The translations under genes were made by a program, and so were the position numbers. A DNA stretch of 64,000 nt from Bacillus sp. V3-13. Its GTDB lineage: Bacteria; Bacillota; Bacilli; Bacillales; Cytobacillaceae. This document shows positions 8,416 to 16,771 of the stretch, piece after piece. Where the stretch lies: positions 62,001-126,000 of the forward strand of contig NZ_PGUZ01000002.1 of NCBI RefSeq assembly GCF_002860165.1, written 5' to 3'. Within the stretch, counting starts at the first letter, position 1. Each line of letters begins with the position of its first letter. The notes under the pieces were generated by a model. The model was not told where the DNA came from. It did no database searches and saw only the letters and a program-made list of their open reading frames with translations.

Positions 8416-9420
8416 ATGTTGTTCAAAAATAACTGGCAAAAATGGACTGGCTTGGTTGTAGCGATTATCATTTTGCTTTTGTTGATGTGCGCAAGTATTG
8501 TATACGGGTATACGGATACATCCTGGCAGATGGCCATTGATGCGTTTGCAAATTTTAATGGTTCAAATGAACATATCATCATTCAATCGGTAAGGGTTCC
8601 GCGTGCATTTATTGCGGCTGCTGTTGGAGCGAGTTTGGCGATTTCAGGTGTCTTGATGCAGACATTAACGAAAAATCCGCTCGCCTCACCGGATATTTTT
8701 GGGGTAAATGCGGGAGCCGGAGCCCTTGTCGTAATAGCCGTAACAATCTTCAGTATCGGGAATCTTCAATTATTCACGTGGGTTTCTTTTGCAGGAGCGG
8801 CTATAGCTGCGGTAAGTGTTTATGCTGTTGGATCAATAGGAAGGGAAGGGTTGACTCCGATGAAGCTGACACTTGCCGGAGCAGCCATGACGGCGATGTT
8901 CGCTTCTTTTACGCAGGGGCTCCTCGTTTTAAATGAAGCAGCGTTAGAGCAAGTGTTATTTTGGCTGGCGGGTTCAGTATCCGGGCGAAAGCTTGAAAAC
9001 TTAACGGCTGTTCTTCCTTATTTGGCGGCAGGTTGGATTGTTTCTCTTGTTGTTGCATCCAAAATGAATGTGCTATCCATGGGTGAGGATGTGGCAAAAG
9101 GCTTGGGCTTAAATACGGCTTTCATAAAAATAAGCATTGGGGTTATTGTTATCCTGCTTGCCGGAGGATCAGTTGCCGTTGCAGGCCCAATCGGATTTAT
9201 TGGAATTGTTGTTCCGCACCTAACCCGTTCGCTCGTTGGAATTGATCATCGCTGGTTGATCCCGTTTTCCGGCATTCTGGGCGGAGTATTACTTGTTGCG
9301 GCTGACATTGCATCCAGATACATTTTGATGCCGCAGGAAGTCCCAGTCGGGGTCATGACTGCCATTATTGGAACCCCATTTTTCATTTATATTGCCAGGA
9401 AGGGGTTCAATGGGCGATGA
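8416..9420 (+). CDS. yfiZ: Siderophore ABC permease, FecCD family (YfiZ-like)
   Basis: This 334-residue polytopic permease is a BtuC/FecCD family member. Diagnostic segments are VRVPRAFIAAAVGASLAISGVLMQ, NPLASPDIFGVNAGAG, and IGFIGIVVPHLTRSLVGIDHRWLIPFSG, the latter bearing the ATPase-coupling region. ATG 8416 has GGAAAGG about 9 bp upstream. The gene overlaps yfhA by 4 bp. It should form a heterodimeric channel with YfhA and take ferri-hydroxamate from YfiY. Confidence 0.9.
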   Translation: MLFKNNWQKWTGLVVAIIILLLLMCASIVYGYTDTSWQMAIDAFANFNGSNEHIIIQSVRVPRAFIAAAVGASLAISGVLMQTLTKNPLASPDIFGVNAGAGALVVIAVTIFSIGNLQLFTWVSFAGAAIAAVSVYAVGSIGREGLTPMKLTLAGAAMTAMFASFTQGLLVLNEAALEQVLFWLAGSVSGRKLENLTAVLPYLAAGWIVSLVVASKMNVLSMGEDVAKGLGLNTAFIKISIGVIVILLAGGSVAVAGPIGFIGIVVPHLTRSLVGIDHRWLIPFSGILGGVLLVAADIASRYILMPQEVPVGVMTAIIGTPFFIYIARKGFNGR

Positions 9421-10469
9421 GGCAATACAAATTCCTTCGAATTAAAGAGAAAATTTCTTTCTTAATCGATAAAAAGGCATTATTTATTGTCTTTGCATTG
9501 TTGCTTGCGGCTGCGTCAGTTTTTATTGCCAGCACCGGATTGGGAGAAATGAAGATCAACCCTTTAAAGGTATTGCAAGTGTTTTTCGGCGGAGGTTCAG
9601 AAATGGACCGGCTTGTCATCCACTCATTCCGGTTGCCGAGAATTATCACCGCTTTCATGGCAGGGATGGGCCTGGCAGTAGCAGGGGCGATTTTGCAGGG
9701 AATGATCCGAAATCCACTTGCTTCTCCGGATATCATGGGGATTTCCGGTGGAGCCGCAGTTGCGGTAGTCGGTTTTTTGGCCGTATTTAGTGATGAAAAT
9801 CATGTATTGACTGTAAGTGTTAAATGGTTGCCTGCTGCTGCTTTTATAGGCGCAGCAATCGTCGCATTCCTTGTTTATTTTTTGGCCTGGAAAAATGGCG
9901 TCTCTCCGATAAGACTCGTTCTTGTCGGAATTGGGTTAATGACGTTAACCAAGGCTTTAACAACATTGATGATGGTTTTGGGGCCTATTTACCAAACAAG
10001 CCAGGCAAACATCTGGATTACCGGGACGGTATACGGCTCAACATGGGAAAACGCAGGTGTTTTAGTACCATGGTGTGGCATATTGATTGTAATAGCATTC
10101 ATTTATGCAAGGCATGTCAATATTCAAGAGCTTGGCGATGAAGTAGCGACAGGGCTTGGAGGCCGTGTGCAAAAGCAGCGCTTTACGTTATTGATGCTGA
10201 GCACGGGCCTGGTTGGCGGCTCGGTCGCTTTCGCAGGAGCAATCGGTTTTGTCGGTTTAATGGCTCCGCATATGGCAAGAAGGCTGGTCGGTGCTTCTTT
10301 CGGAGCGCTGATCCCTGCAGCTGCTTTGATTGGCGGCATTCTCGTCATGCTGGCTGATCTGGCCGGAAGAACATTATTTTCACCGCTCGAGGTGCCGGCA
10401 GGGGTCTTTACAGCAGGAATCGGCGCGCCATACTTTATTTATTTGTTGTACAAAACCCGCAATTCTTAG
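9417..10469 (+). CDS. yfhA: Siderophore ABC permease, FecCD family (YfhA-like)
   Basis: This is the second FecCD-type permease, 350 residues, with paralogous signatures FRLPRIITAFMAGMGLAVAGAILQ, NPLASPDIMGISGGAA and IGFVGLMAPHMARRLVGA. The ATG is inside the yfiZ stop (ATGA overlap), indicating coupled translation. The N-terminus (about 20 residues) is more basic than that of YfiZ. The stop is followed after 54 bp by the ATPase gene, completing a canonical importer. Confidence 0.9.
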   Translation: MRQYKFLRIKEKISFLIDKKALFIVFALLLAAASVFIASTGLGEMKINPLKVLQVFFGGGSEMDRLVIHSFRLPRIITAFMAGMGLAVAGAILQGMIRNPLASPDIMGISGGAAVAVVGFLAVFSDENHVLTVSVKWLPAAAFIGAAIVAFLVYFLAWKNGVSPIRLVLVGIGLMTLTKALTTLMMVLGPIYQTSQANIWITGTVYGSTWENAGVLVPWCGILIVIAFIYARHVNIQELGDEVATGLGGRVQKQRFTLLMLSTGLVGGSVAFAGAIGFVGLMAPHMARRLVGASFGALIPAAALIGGILVMLADLAGRTLFSPLEVPAGVFTAGIGAPYFIYLLYKTRNS

Positions 10470-10523
10470 GCTGACTAAAGAACTTTTTTGAAAAAGATAT
10501 TTGCAAAAAAAGGAGCTGGCACA

Positions 10524-11348
10524 ATGGGGCAGGCAATTGAAACGAGAAATCTTACGCTTTCATATGGGGACACGATCATCATTGAGGATCTGGACCTGGT
10601 AATTCCGAAAGGTGAAATTACTGTGTTTATTGGCGGGAACGGCTGTGGAAAATCGACGTTGCTTCGTTCCGTTGCGCGGCTGCTCAAGCCGCAGGCAGGG
10701 ACGATTTTACTGGAAGGAGAGGCGATTGCCAAACAATCGACCAAGGATGTCGCAAAAAAAATGGCGATTCTTCCCCAATCTCCAATTGCACCGGAAGGGC
10801 TGACCGTTCTGCAGCTTGTGAAACAAGGGCGCTATCCGCATCAAACATGGCTGAAGCAGTGGACCGAACTTGATGAGAAAAAAGTAATCGGAGCTTTGGA
10901 AGCAACCGGGCTCGCGCATCTGAAAGACCGTTCCGTCGACTCCTTATCGGGCGGACAGCGGCAGCGGGCATGGATAGCAATGACCCTTGCCCAGGACACG
11001 GATATCATCCTCCTCGATGAGCCGACTACTTACCTTGACATGACTCATCAAATCGAAATACTGGATCTGCTTTTTGAATTAAATGAAAAAGAACAGCGAA
11101 CGATTGTAATGGTTCTTCATGATCTGAATTTAGCATGCCGTTATGCACATAATATTGTCGCGATTAAAGATCGTAAAATATTTGCACAAGGGAAGCCGGA
11201 AATTGTGATCAACTGCAGCCTCGTCAAAAATGTGTTTGGAATGGATTGTGAAGTGACGATGGACCCGCTTTTCGGCACGCCATTATGCATTCCCTATGGC
11301 AAGGGAAGATGCATTATCGAGAGGCCAGGCGTCTTAAGTGGAGTTTAA
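10524..11348 (+). CDS. yusV: Siderophore ABC transporter ATPase (YusV-like)
   Basis: This 274-residue ATPase belongs to the FepC/FhuC class. Walker [10 protein letters not shown] is at residues 38-46, the signature [13 protein letters not shown] is mid-protein, and Walker [11 protein letters not shown] and the switch motif [12 protein letters not shown] follow. The start ATG 10524 ([10 protein letters not shown]) has AAGGAG 8 bp upstream; the earlier in-frame TTG at 10488 has no site. In B. subtilis the YusV ATPase is encoded away from yfiZ-yfhA and serves several siderophore importers; here it is in the same operon, supporting this partnership directly. Confidence 0.9.
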   Translation: MGQAIETRNLTLSYGDTIIIEDLDLVIPKGEITVFIGGNGCGKSTLLRSVARLLKPQAGTILLEGEAIAKQSTKDVAKKMAILPQSPIAPEGLTVLQLVKQGRYPHQTWLKQWTELDEKKVIGALEATGLAHLKDRSVDSLSGGQRQRAWIAMTLAQDTDIILLDEPTTYLDMTHQIEILDLLFELNEKEQRTIVMVLHDLNLACRYAHNIVAIKDRKIFAQGKPEIVINCSLVKNVFGMDCEVTMDPLFGTPLCIPYGKGRCIIERPGVLSGV

Positions 11349-11416
11349 GCCAACGGTGACAGAAATGAATAAAACCTGTCAGCTAAAATGCGGGAGGCTG
11401 ACAAAGGAGGGACAGC

Positions 11417-11677
11417 ATGGATGAGAAATTCTTAAGCCAGTTTGAGGCCTTGCTGGACAAATACACGGAGCTTTTGATTGGTGAAAGCAATGAGGATTTG
11501 AAAGAAAAAGTGAAAGTCTGGGCTCTGTACAGCTATATTGCCAAATCGATGCCTCCGCTCGCCAAGCATTGGAATGAGCTGTACCCTGAGGCAAAGGAAG
11601 AGGTAAAAACGATCATAAGCGAAATAAAAAAATTAAATGAAGCGCATCGCCAGCATGGAAGCCGTGATCAAAAATAA
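11417..11677 (+). CDS. yusU: DUF2573 protein, YusU family
   Basis: This 86-residue acidic, helical protein (MDEKFLSQFEALLDKYTELL, then IAKSMPPLAKHWNELYPEAK) resembles Bacillus YusU (DUF2573). No signal peptide or catalytic motif is visible. RBS AAAGGAGG precedes ATG 11417. It follows yusV by 68 bp, as in B. subtilis, and ends in a terminator, so it may be the last gene of the iron operon. Function is unknown. Confidence 0.75.
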   Translation: MDEKFLSQFEALLDKYTELLIGESNEDLKEKVKVWALYSYIAKSMPPLAKHWNELYPEAKEEVKTIISEIKKLNEAHRQHGSRDQK

Positions 11678-11679
11678 AC

Positions 11680-11719
11680 AGCCATAACCCAATTGACTCG
11701 GGATGGCTTTTCTTTTTTT
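11680..11719 (+). terminator. Terminator after yusU
   Basis: AGCCAT (11680-11685) pairs with ATGGCT (11703-11708), with further CC/GG pairing inside, and a T-rich tail follows (11706-11719). Confidence 0.7.
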
Positions 11720-11878
11720 GGAACATGGATAATCAAGTATCACTTGTATATGTGGTCTGTTCAAAGTTGTCCGACAAAACTCGATTATTTTCTTGCAAAC
11801 CGATATTCAAAAATTAGAAAAAATGATAAAATTGATCATGCCATTCAGGTGTTCTTTTAATGGTTGCGAGAGGGGATA

Positions 11879-12802
11879 ATGAGGGTGGAGCAAGTATTAA
11901 GAAACTTTTTTCTCTTTTTATCTAAAAATAAAACTTTAACAAACATGGCGAAAAAATACGGATTGCGCTTTGGAGCTTCCCGTTTTGTCGCCGGAGAATC
12001 AATTGAACAGGCTGTAAAAGTGATCAAAGACCTTAATGAAAAAGGCCTCGTTGTGACAATTGATTATTTAGGTGAATTTGTCGACAATGAAAGGGAAGCA
12101 AACGAAATGGCAGATCACTCAATTGAAGCGATTAAAGCGATTGGCCACGAAAAGCTCGATGCACAGCTTTCCTTGAAAATGACCTCAATGGGATTGGATA
12201 TTTCAGATGAAATTGTCATGCGCAATATGCGGCGGATTCTTGATGCTGCAAAGGAAAACAATGTGTTTGTTACGATCGATATGGAAGACTTCTCACGTTG
12301 TCAAAAAACGATCGATATTTTTAAAAGATTAAAGGCTGAGTATGATCATGTCGGTACCGTGATTCAGGCATATTTATATCGCACTGAAGGCGATATGCAC
12401 GACTTAAATGATTATTCACCGAATCTACGTCTCGTAAAAGGAGCCTACAAAGAGCCTCCGGAGGTTGCTTTTCCCGACAAACAAGACGTAGACGAGAACT
12501 TTAAAAAAATTATCGGGATCCATCTTTTAAACGGCAATTATACGGCTATCGCCACCCATGATGAAGCCATCATTGAATTTACGAAACAGTTTGTTAAAGA
12601 ACATAATATCCCAAACAGCCAGTTTGAATTTCAGATGCTGTATGGAATCCGCCCTGAGCGGCAGCTTGAGCTGGTGAAGGAAGGCTATAAGATGAGAGTG
12701 TACGTCCCGTACGGCACCGATTGGTACGGCTATTTTATGCGCCGCCTCGCCGAACGGCCGGCCAATGTGGCGTTTGTGTTAAAGGGAGTCTTTAAAAAAT
12801 AA
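11879..12802 (+). CDS. fadM: Proline dehydrogenase (PutB/FadM family)
   Basis: This FAD-dependent enzyme oxidises proline to pyrroline-5-carboxylate. The PRODH barrel is recognisable from VTIDYLGEFV, LSLKMTSMGLD, VTIDMEDFSRC, RLVKGAYKEP, IATHDEAII, FEFQMLYGIRPERQLE and RVYVPYGTDWYGYFMRRLAERP, covering all substrate and flavin motifs. About 307 residues are expected. The start is uncertain: ATG 11879 lies close to GAGAGGGG, while GTG 11885 has better spacing and begins nearer to the B. subtilis start. As in B. subtilis (yusM/fadM) it precedes fadN but has its own terminator and lies before the FadR box, so it is likely separately transcribed. Confidence 0.9.
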   Translation: MRVEQVLRNFFLFLSKNKTLTNMAKKYGLRFGASRFVAGESIEQAVKVIKDLNEKGLVVTIDYLGEFVDNEREANEMADHSIEAIKAIGHEKLDAQLSLKMTSMGLDISDEIVMRNMRRILDAAKENNVFVTIDMEDFSRCQKTIDIFKRLKAEYDHVGTVIQAYLYRTEGDMHDLNDYSPNLRLVKGAYKEPPEVAFPDKQDVDENFKKIIGIHLLNGNYTAIATHDEAIIEFTKQFVKEHNIPNSQFEFQMLYGIRPERQLELVKEGYKMRVYVPYGTDWYGYFMRRLAERPANVAFVLKGVFKK

Positions 12803-12807
12803 AGGGG

Positions 12808-12860
12808 AGCTAATCTAAATTCTGCTTAACATAAAGCAGTTTTCCAGATTAGCTTTTTTT
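12808..12860 (+). terminator. Two-stem terminator after fadM
   Basis: AGCTAATCT (12808-12816) pairs with AGATTAGCT (12846-12854), enclosing a CTGCTT/AAGCAG inner hairpin, followed by seven Ts. Confidence 0.85.
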
Positions 12861-13043
12861 AGTAAAAACCGCCTCCGGGAATTGTGGTTTATTTTTAAGA
12901 AAAGGACTAACCGGATCACTCTAAAAAACATTTTTCAAAAAATTTTTATTTTTCCGCTGTTTATTATTGCGGAAATTTTGTAAATATTTTATAGTTATAT
13001 GTAGCACGACTCATTCGAAAAGCAAATTTTTTTTGGCAGAAAA

Positions 13044-13063
13044 ATGAATGAGTATTCATTCAA
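13044..13063. promoter_or_regulatory. FadR operator upstream of fadN-fadA-fadE
   Basis: ATGAATGAGTATTCATTCAA is a near-perfect palindrome (TGAATGA, 4 bp, TCATTCA) and matches the Bacillus FadR consensus ATGAATGANTANTCATTCAT at all but the last base. It lies 24 bp before the fadN start. Long-chain acyl-CoA binding to FadR would derepress the operon. Confidence 0.9.
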
Positions 13064-13087
13064 AAAATGTCAAAGGGGGAAACAGAA

Positions 13088-15472
13088 TTGGTCCAACGTA
13101 TTAAAAAAGCTGCAGTTCTTGGGTCAGGCGTGATGGGTTCCGGAATTGCTGCGCACCTTGCCAACATTGGAATCCCAACATTGCTGTTGGATATTGTGCC
13201 TCGCGAGTTAACCGGGGCTGAAAAAGCGAAAGGCTTGTCGCTCGAAGATAAGCAGGTGCGCAACCGAATCAGCGCAGATGCCCTGCAAAAATTGCTCAAG
13301 CAAAAGCCAGCCCCGCTTACCTCAAAAAAGAATCTTGCTTTAATTGAAGCAGGTAACTTTGAAGATGATATGCCAAGATTGAGTGAAGTTGACTGGATTA
13401 TTGAAGTCGTTGTCGAAAATCTAAATGTAAAAAAACAAGTGTTTGAAAAAGTAGATCAATTCCGTAAACCGGGAAGCATTGTCAGCTCCAATACCTCGGG
13501 AATTTCTGTAGAAGCGATGGCGGAAGGGCGCTCAGAGGATTTTCAAAAGCATTTCCTTGGCACGCACTTTTTTAATCCGCCTCGTTATTTAAAGCTTTTA
13601 GAAGTAATTCCGACTAAACATACAGATTCTGAAGTCCTTTCATTTATGAAGCAATTCGGTGAAGACGTTTTGGGTAAAGGAGTTGTGGAGGCAAAAGACA
13701 CTCCGAACTTTATCGCAAACCGGATTGGAACTTACGGGTTACTCGTTACGGTTCAAGAAATGTTAAAAGGCGGGTACAGTGTCGGCGAGGTTGATTCTAT
13801 TACAGGGCCGCTCATAGGCCGTCCAAAGAGCGCGACCTTCCGTACCCTTGATGTGGTCGGCCTTGATACATTTGCCCATGTTGCGGGTAACGTATATGAG
13901 CAGGTAGAAGGCAAGGAAAAAGAAGCTTTTGAAGTGCCTGCCTTTATGAAAGAAATGCTGAACAGGGGCTGGCTCGGCAGCAAATCAGGTCAGGGCTTCT
14001 TTTTGAAAAAAGGCAAAGAAATACTCGAACTTGATCCGAACACATTGGAGTATCGGGAACGAAAGAAGCTTAAAACAGCGTCAACCGAAATGAGCAAGCA
14101 GGAAAAAGGGCTCAGCAATAAAATGAAAGCGCTCATATATGCTGATGACCGCGCCGGCCAATTACTATGGAATATTATCAGCCCGGTGCTCGTCTATTCC
14201 GCTGAATTGCTGGGGACGATCGCCGATGATATTGTCGCAATCGACAGAGCGATGAAGTGGGGGTTTGGCTGGGAACTTGGCCCATTTGAAATATGGGATG
14301 CCATTGGTTTGGAGAAATCTGTTGAAAAAATGGAAGCTTCTGGCCTCGATGTTCCTGTCTGGGTAAAAGAAATGCCCGGAGCGGGACATACTTCATTTTA
14401 CAAAGAAGAAGGCGGAAAGATCAGCTTTTTCCACAATGGTGAATATCACCTGATCGAAGAAAACCCGAAGGTGATCAACCTGAAACAGCTAAAAAATCAA
14501 AAAGGCGTGATCAAAAAGAATAGCGGGGCAAGCTTGATTGATCTGGGAGACGGTGTTGCATTGCTTGAGTTCCACTCACCAAATAATGCGATTGGGCTCG
14601 ATATTATCCAAATGATTAATTTTGCCGTTGACGAAGTTGAAAGAAGTTATAAAGGTCTTGTGATCGGCAACCAGGGGAAAAACTTTTGTGTCGGGGCCAA
14701 CCTGGCGATGATGTTAATGGAAGCACAGGATGATAATATTTATGAACTCGATATGACGGTCCGCCAATTCCAGCAGGCGATGATGAAAATCAAATACAGC
14801 ACAAAGCCGGTCGTCGCTGCGCCATTTGGCATGACGCTTGGCGGCGGTACAGAAGTGTGTCTTCCTGCCGCACATATCCAGGCCTCGATGGAAACATATA
14901 TGGGACTTGTGGAGGTTGGTGTCGGCTTAATTCCGGGCGGCGGCGGAAATAAGGAATTGTATATTAAACACCTGAACAGCCTGCCGAACGGTGTTGAATT
15001 TGACCTGCAAAAAGTCGCCAATAAAGTGTTTGAAACGGTTGCGATGGCAAAAGTGTCCACGTCCGGGGAAGAGGCGCGCGATTATAATTTCTTGAATGCC
15101 GCGGATGGCATCAGCGTGAATGGAGATCATCTTCTCCATGATGCAAAGCAGGCAGCGCTTGCCCTTTATGAACAGGGGTATAAACCACCAATTCGCAAGA
15201 AAATTCCGGTCGTCGGTGAACCCGGCTATGCGACGCTCCTTCTTGGCGCCCAAACGATGATGTATTCCGGATACATTTCCGAGCATGATTTAAAGATTGC
15301 GAAAAAGCTTGCTTATGTTCTTGCCGGCGGGAAGGTGCCTTACAGGACAGAAGTGGATGAGCAATATTTGCTGGACCTTGAACGGGAAGCATTCTTGAGC
15401 TTAATTGCTGAGCCGAAATCGCAGCAAAGAATGCAGCATATGCTTGTTAAAGGGAAGCCGTTGCGCAACTAA
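13088..15472 (+). CDS. fadN: 3-hydroxyacyl-CoA dehydrogenase / enoyl-CoA hydratase
   Basis: This is the bifunctional beta-oxidation enzyme. The N-terminal half is the NAD-dependent hydroxyacyl-CoA dehydrogenase (AVLGSGVMGSGIAAHLANIG near residues 9-28, then EVVVENLNVKKQVF and SSNTSGISV). The C-terminal half is a crotonase domain (IGNQGKNFCVGANLAMMLM, PFGMTLGGGTEVCLPAA, VGLIPGGGG). This order, reversed relative to E. coli FadB, is typical of Bacillus FadN. The start is TTG 13088 (VQRIKKAAVLGSG), behind AAAGGGGGAAA; the ATG at 13067 lies before that site. The protein is 794 residues. It is followed 61 bp later by fadA. Confidence 0.93.
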   Translation: MVQRIKKAAVLGSGVMGSGIAAHLANIGIPTLLLDIVPRELTGAEKAKGLSLEDKQVRNRISADALQKLLKQKPAPLTSKKNLALIEAGNFEDDMPRLSEVDWIIEVVVENLNVKKQVFEKVDQFRKPGSIVSSNTSGISVEAMAEGRSEDFQKHFLGTHFFNPPRYLKLLEVIPTKHTDSEVLSFMKQFGEDVLGKGVVEAKDTPNFIANRIGTYGLLVTVQEMLKGGYSVGEVDSITGPLIGRPKSATFRTLDVVGLDTFAHVAGNVYEQVEGKEKEAFEVPAFMKEMLNRGWLGSKSGQGFFLKKGKEILELDPNTLEYRERKKLKTASTEMSKQEKGLSNKMKALIYADDRAGQLLWNIISPVLVYSAELLGTIADDIVAIDRAMKWGFGWELGPFEIWDAIGLEKSVEKMEASGLDVPVWVKEMPGAGHTSFYKEEGGKISFFHNGEYHLIEENPKVINLKQLKNQKGVIKKNSGASLIDLGDGVALLEFHSPNNAIGLDIIQMINFAVDEVERSYKGLVIGNQGKNFCVGANLAMMLMEAQDDNIYELDMTVRQFQQAMMKIKYSTKPVVAAPFGMTLGGGTEVCLPAAHIQASMETYMGLVEVGVGLIPGGGGNKELYIKHLNSLPNGVEFDLQKVANKVFETVAMAKVSTSGEEARDYNFLNAADGISVNGDHLLHDAKQAALALYEQGYKPPIRKKIPVVGEPGYATLLLGAQTMMYSGYISEHDLKIAKKLAYVLAGGKVPYRTEVDEQYLLDLEREAFLSLIAEPKSQQRMQHMLVKGKPLRN

Positions 15473-15533
15473 CCAGAACAAGATTGATAGTTTTAGATTT
15501 TCTCGACATTGCTGAGGAAAGAGAGGGAACAAG

Positions 15534-16709
15534 ATGAGAGAAGCGGTAATCGTTGCAGGTGCCCGCACTCCTGTAGGAAAAGCGAAAAAAGGCACGCTCG
15601 CGAATGTCCGGCCTGACGATCTTGGCGCGCTCGTTGTCAAAGAAACGTTGAAGCGGGCAGGAAACTATGAGGGCAATATAGATGATTTAATTATTGGATG
15701 TGCCATGCCGGAAGCGGAACAGGGCCTGAACATGGCCCGCAATATCGGTGCATTGGCAGGCCTTTCCCATACCGTACCGGCGATCACGATTAACAGGTAT
15801 TGTTCATCAGGACTCCAGTCGATTGCCTATGCAGCAGAAAGAATTATGGTTGGTGCTTCCGACACGGTGCTTGCCGGCGGGGCAGAGTCGATGAGTCTGG
15901 TCCCGATGATGGGGCATGTTGTCCGGCCAAATGCAAAGCTTGCAGAAACAGCTCCCGAGTACTATATGGGGATGGGGCATACCGCGGAAGAAGTCGCAAA
16001 GAAATACGGCATTTCCCGGGAAGATCAGGATGCCTTCGCGGTTCGCAGCCATCAAAAGGCTGCCAAAGCAATTCAAGAAGGTAAATTTGCAGACGAAATA
16101 GTTCCTGTTGATGCTACGATTCGCTCAGTCGGCCGAGATCATAAGCTGACCGAGAAAACGATTCAATTTACGCAGGATGAGGGTGTTCGCCCGGACACAA
16201 ATATGGAAACGCTCGCAAAACTGCGCCCGGCATTCTCTGTCACTGGTTCGGTAACGGCCGGCAACGCTTCGCAAACGAGTGATGGCGCGGCAGCTGTCAT
16301 GGTGATGGACAGGGAAAAAGCGGATTCGCTCGGCTTAAAGCCGCTTGCCAAGTTCCGTTCCTTTGCTGTGGGTGGAGTTCCGCCTGAAATCATGGGGATT
16401 GGCCCGGTTGTGGCGATTCCAAAAGCATTGAAGCTCGCAGGCCTTGAGCTTTCCGACATCAGCTTGTTTGAATTAAATGAAGCATTCGCGTCACAGTCTC
16501 TGCAAATAATCCGTGAGCTTGGACTTGATGAAGAAAAAGTAAACGTCAACGGCGGAGCGATTGCGCTCGGCCATCCACTTGGCTGTACCGGAGCAAAGCT
16601 GACTTTGACGCTCATTCATGAATTGAAGCGCCGCAACGAACAATTTGGTGTTGTCACGATGTGTATCGGCGGCGGAATGGGTGCTGCAGGCGTGTTTGAG
16701 CTTTTATAA
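15534..16709 (+). CDS. fadA: Acetyl-CoA acyltransferase (3-ketoacyl-CoA thiolase)
   Basis: This 391-residue thiolase cleaves 3-ketoacyl-CoA to acetyl-CoA and a shortened acyl-CoA. The acylated nucleophile Cys90 lies in NRYCSSGLQ, His347 in [10 protein letters not shown], and the second Cys377 in [16 protein letters not shown] is also present. AAAGAGAGGGAACAAG precedes ATG 15534. It is the second gene of fadN-fadA-fadE and forms the trifunctional pathway with FadN. Length is normal and every catalytic residue is intact. Confidence 0.93.
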   Translation: MREAVIVAGARTPVGKAKKGTLANVRPDDLGALVVKETLKRAGNYEGNIDDLIIGCAMPEAEQGLNMARNIGALAGLSHTVPAITINRYCSSGLQSIAYAAERIMVGASDTVLAGGAESMSLVPMMGHVVRPNAKLAETAPEYYMGMGHTAEEVAKKYGISREDQDAFAVRSHQKAAKAIQEGKFADEIVPVDATIRSVGRDHKLTEKTIQFTQDEGVRPDTNMETLAKLRPAFSVTGSVTAGNASQTSDGAAAVMVMDREKADSLGLKPLAKFRSFAVGGVPPEIMGIGPVVAIPKALKLAGLELSDISLFELNEAFASQSLQIIRELGLDEEKVNVNGGAIALGHPLGCTGAKLTLTLIHELKRRNEQFGVVTMCIGGGMGAAGVFELL

Positions 16710-16771
16710 AAAAGTTGAGGGAGAGACTTGAACATAAGCCTCTTCTGCAAAAAGACTGGAGGAATATAAAA

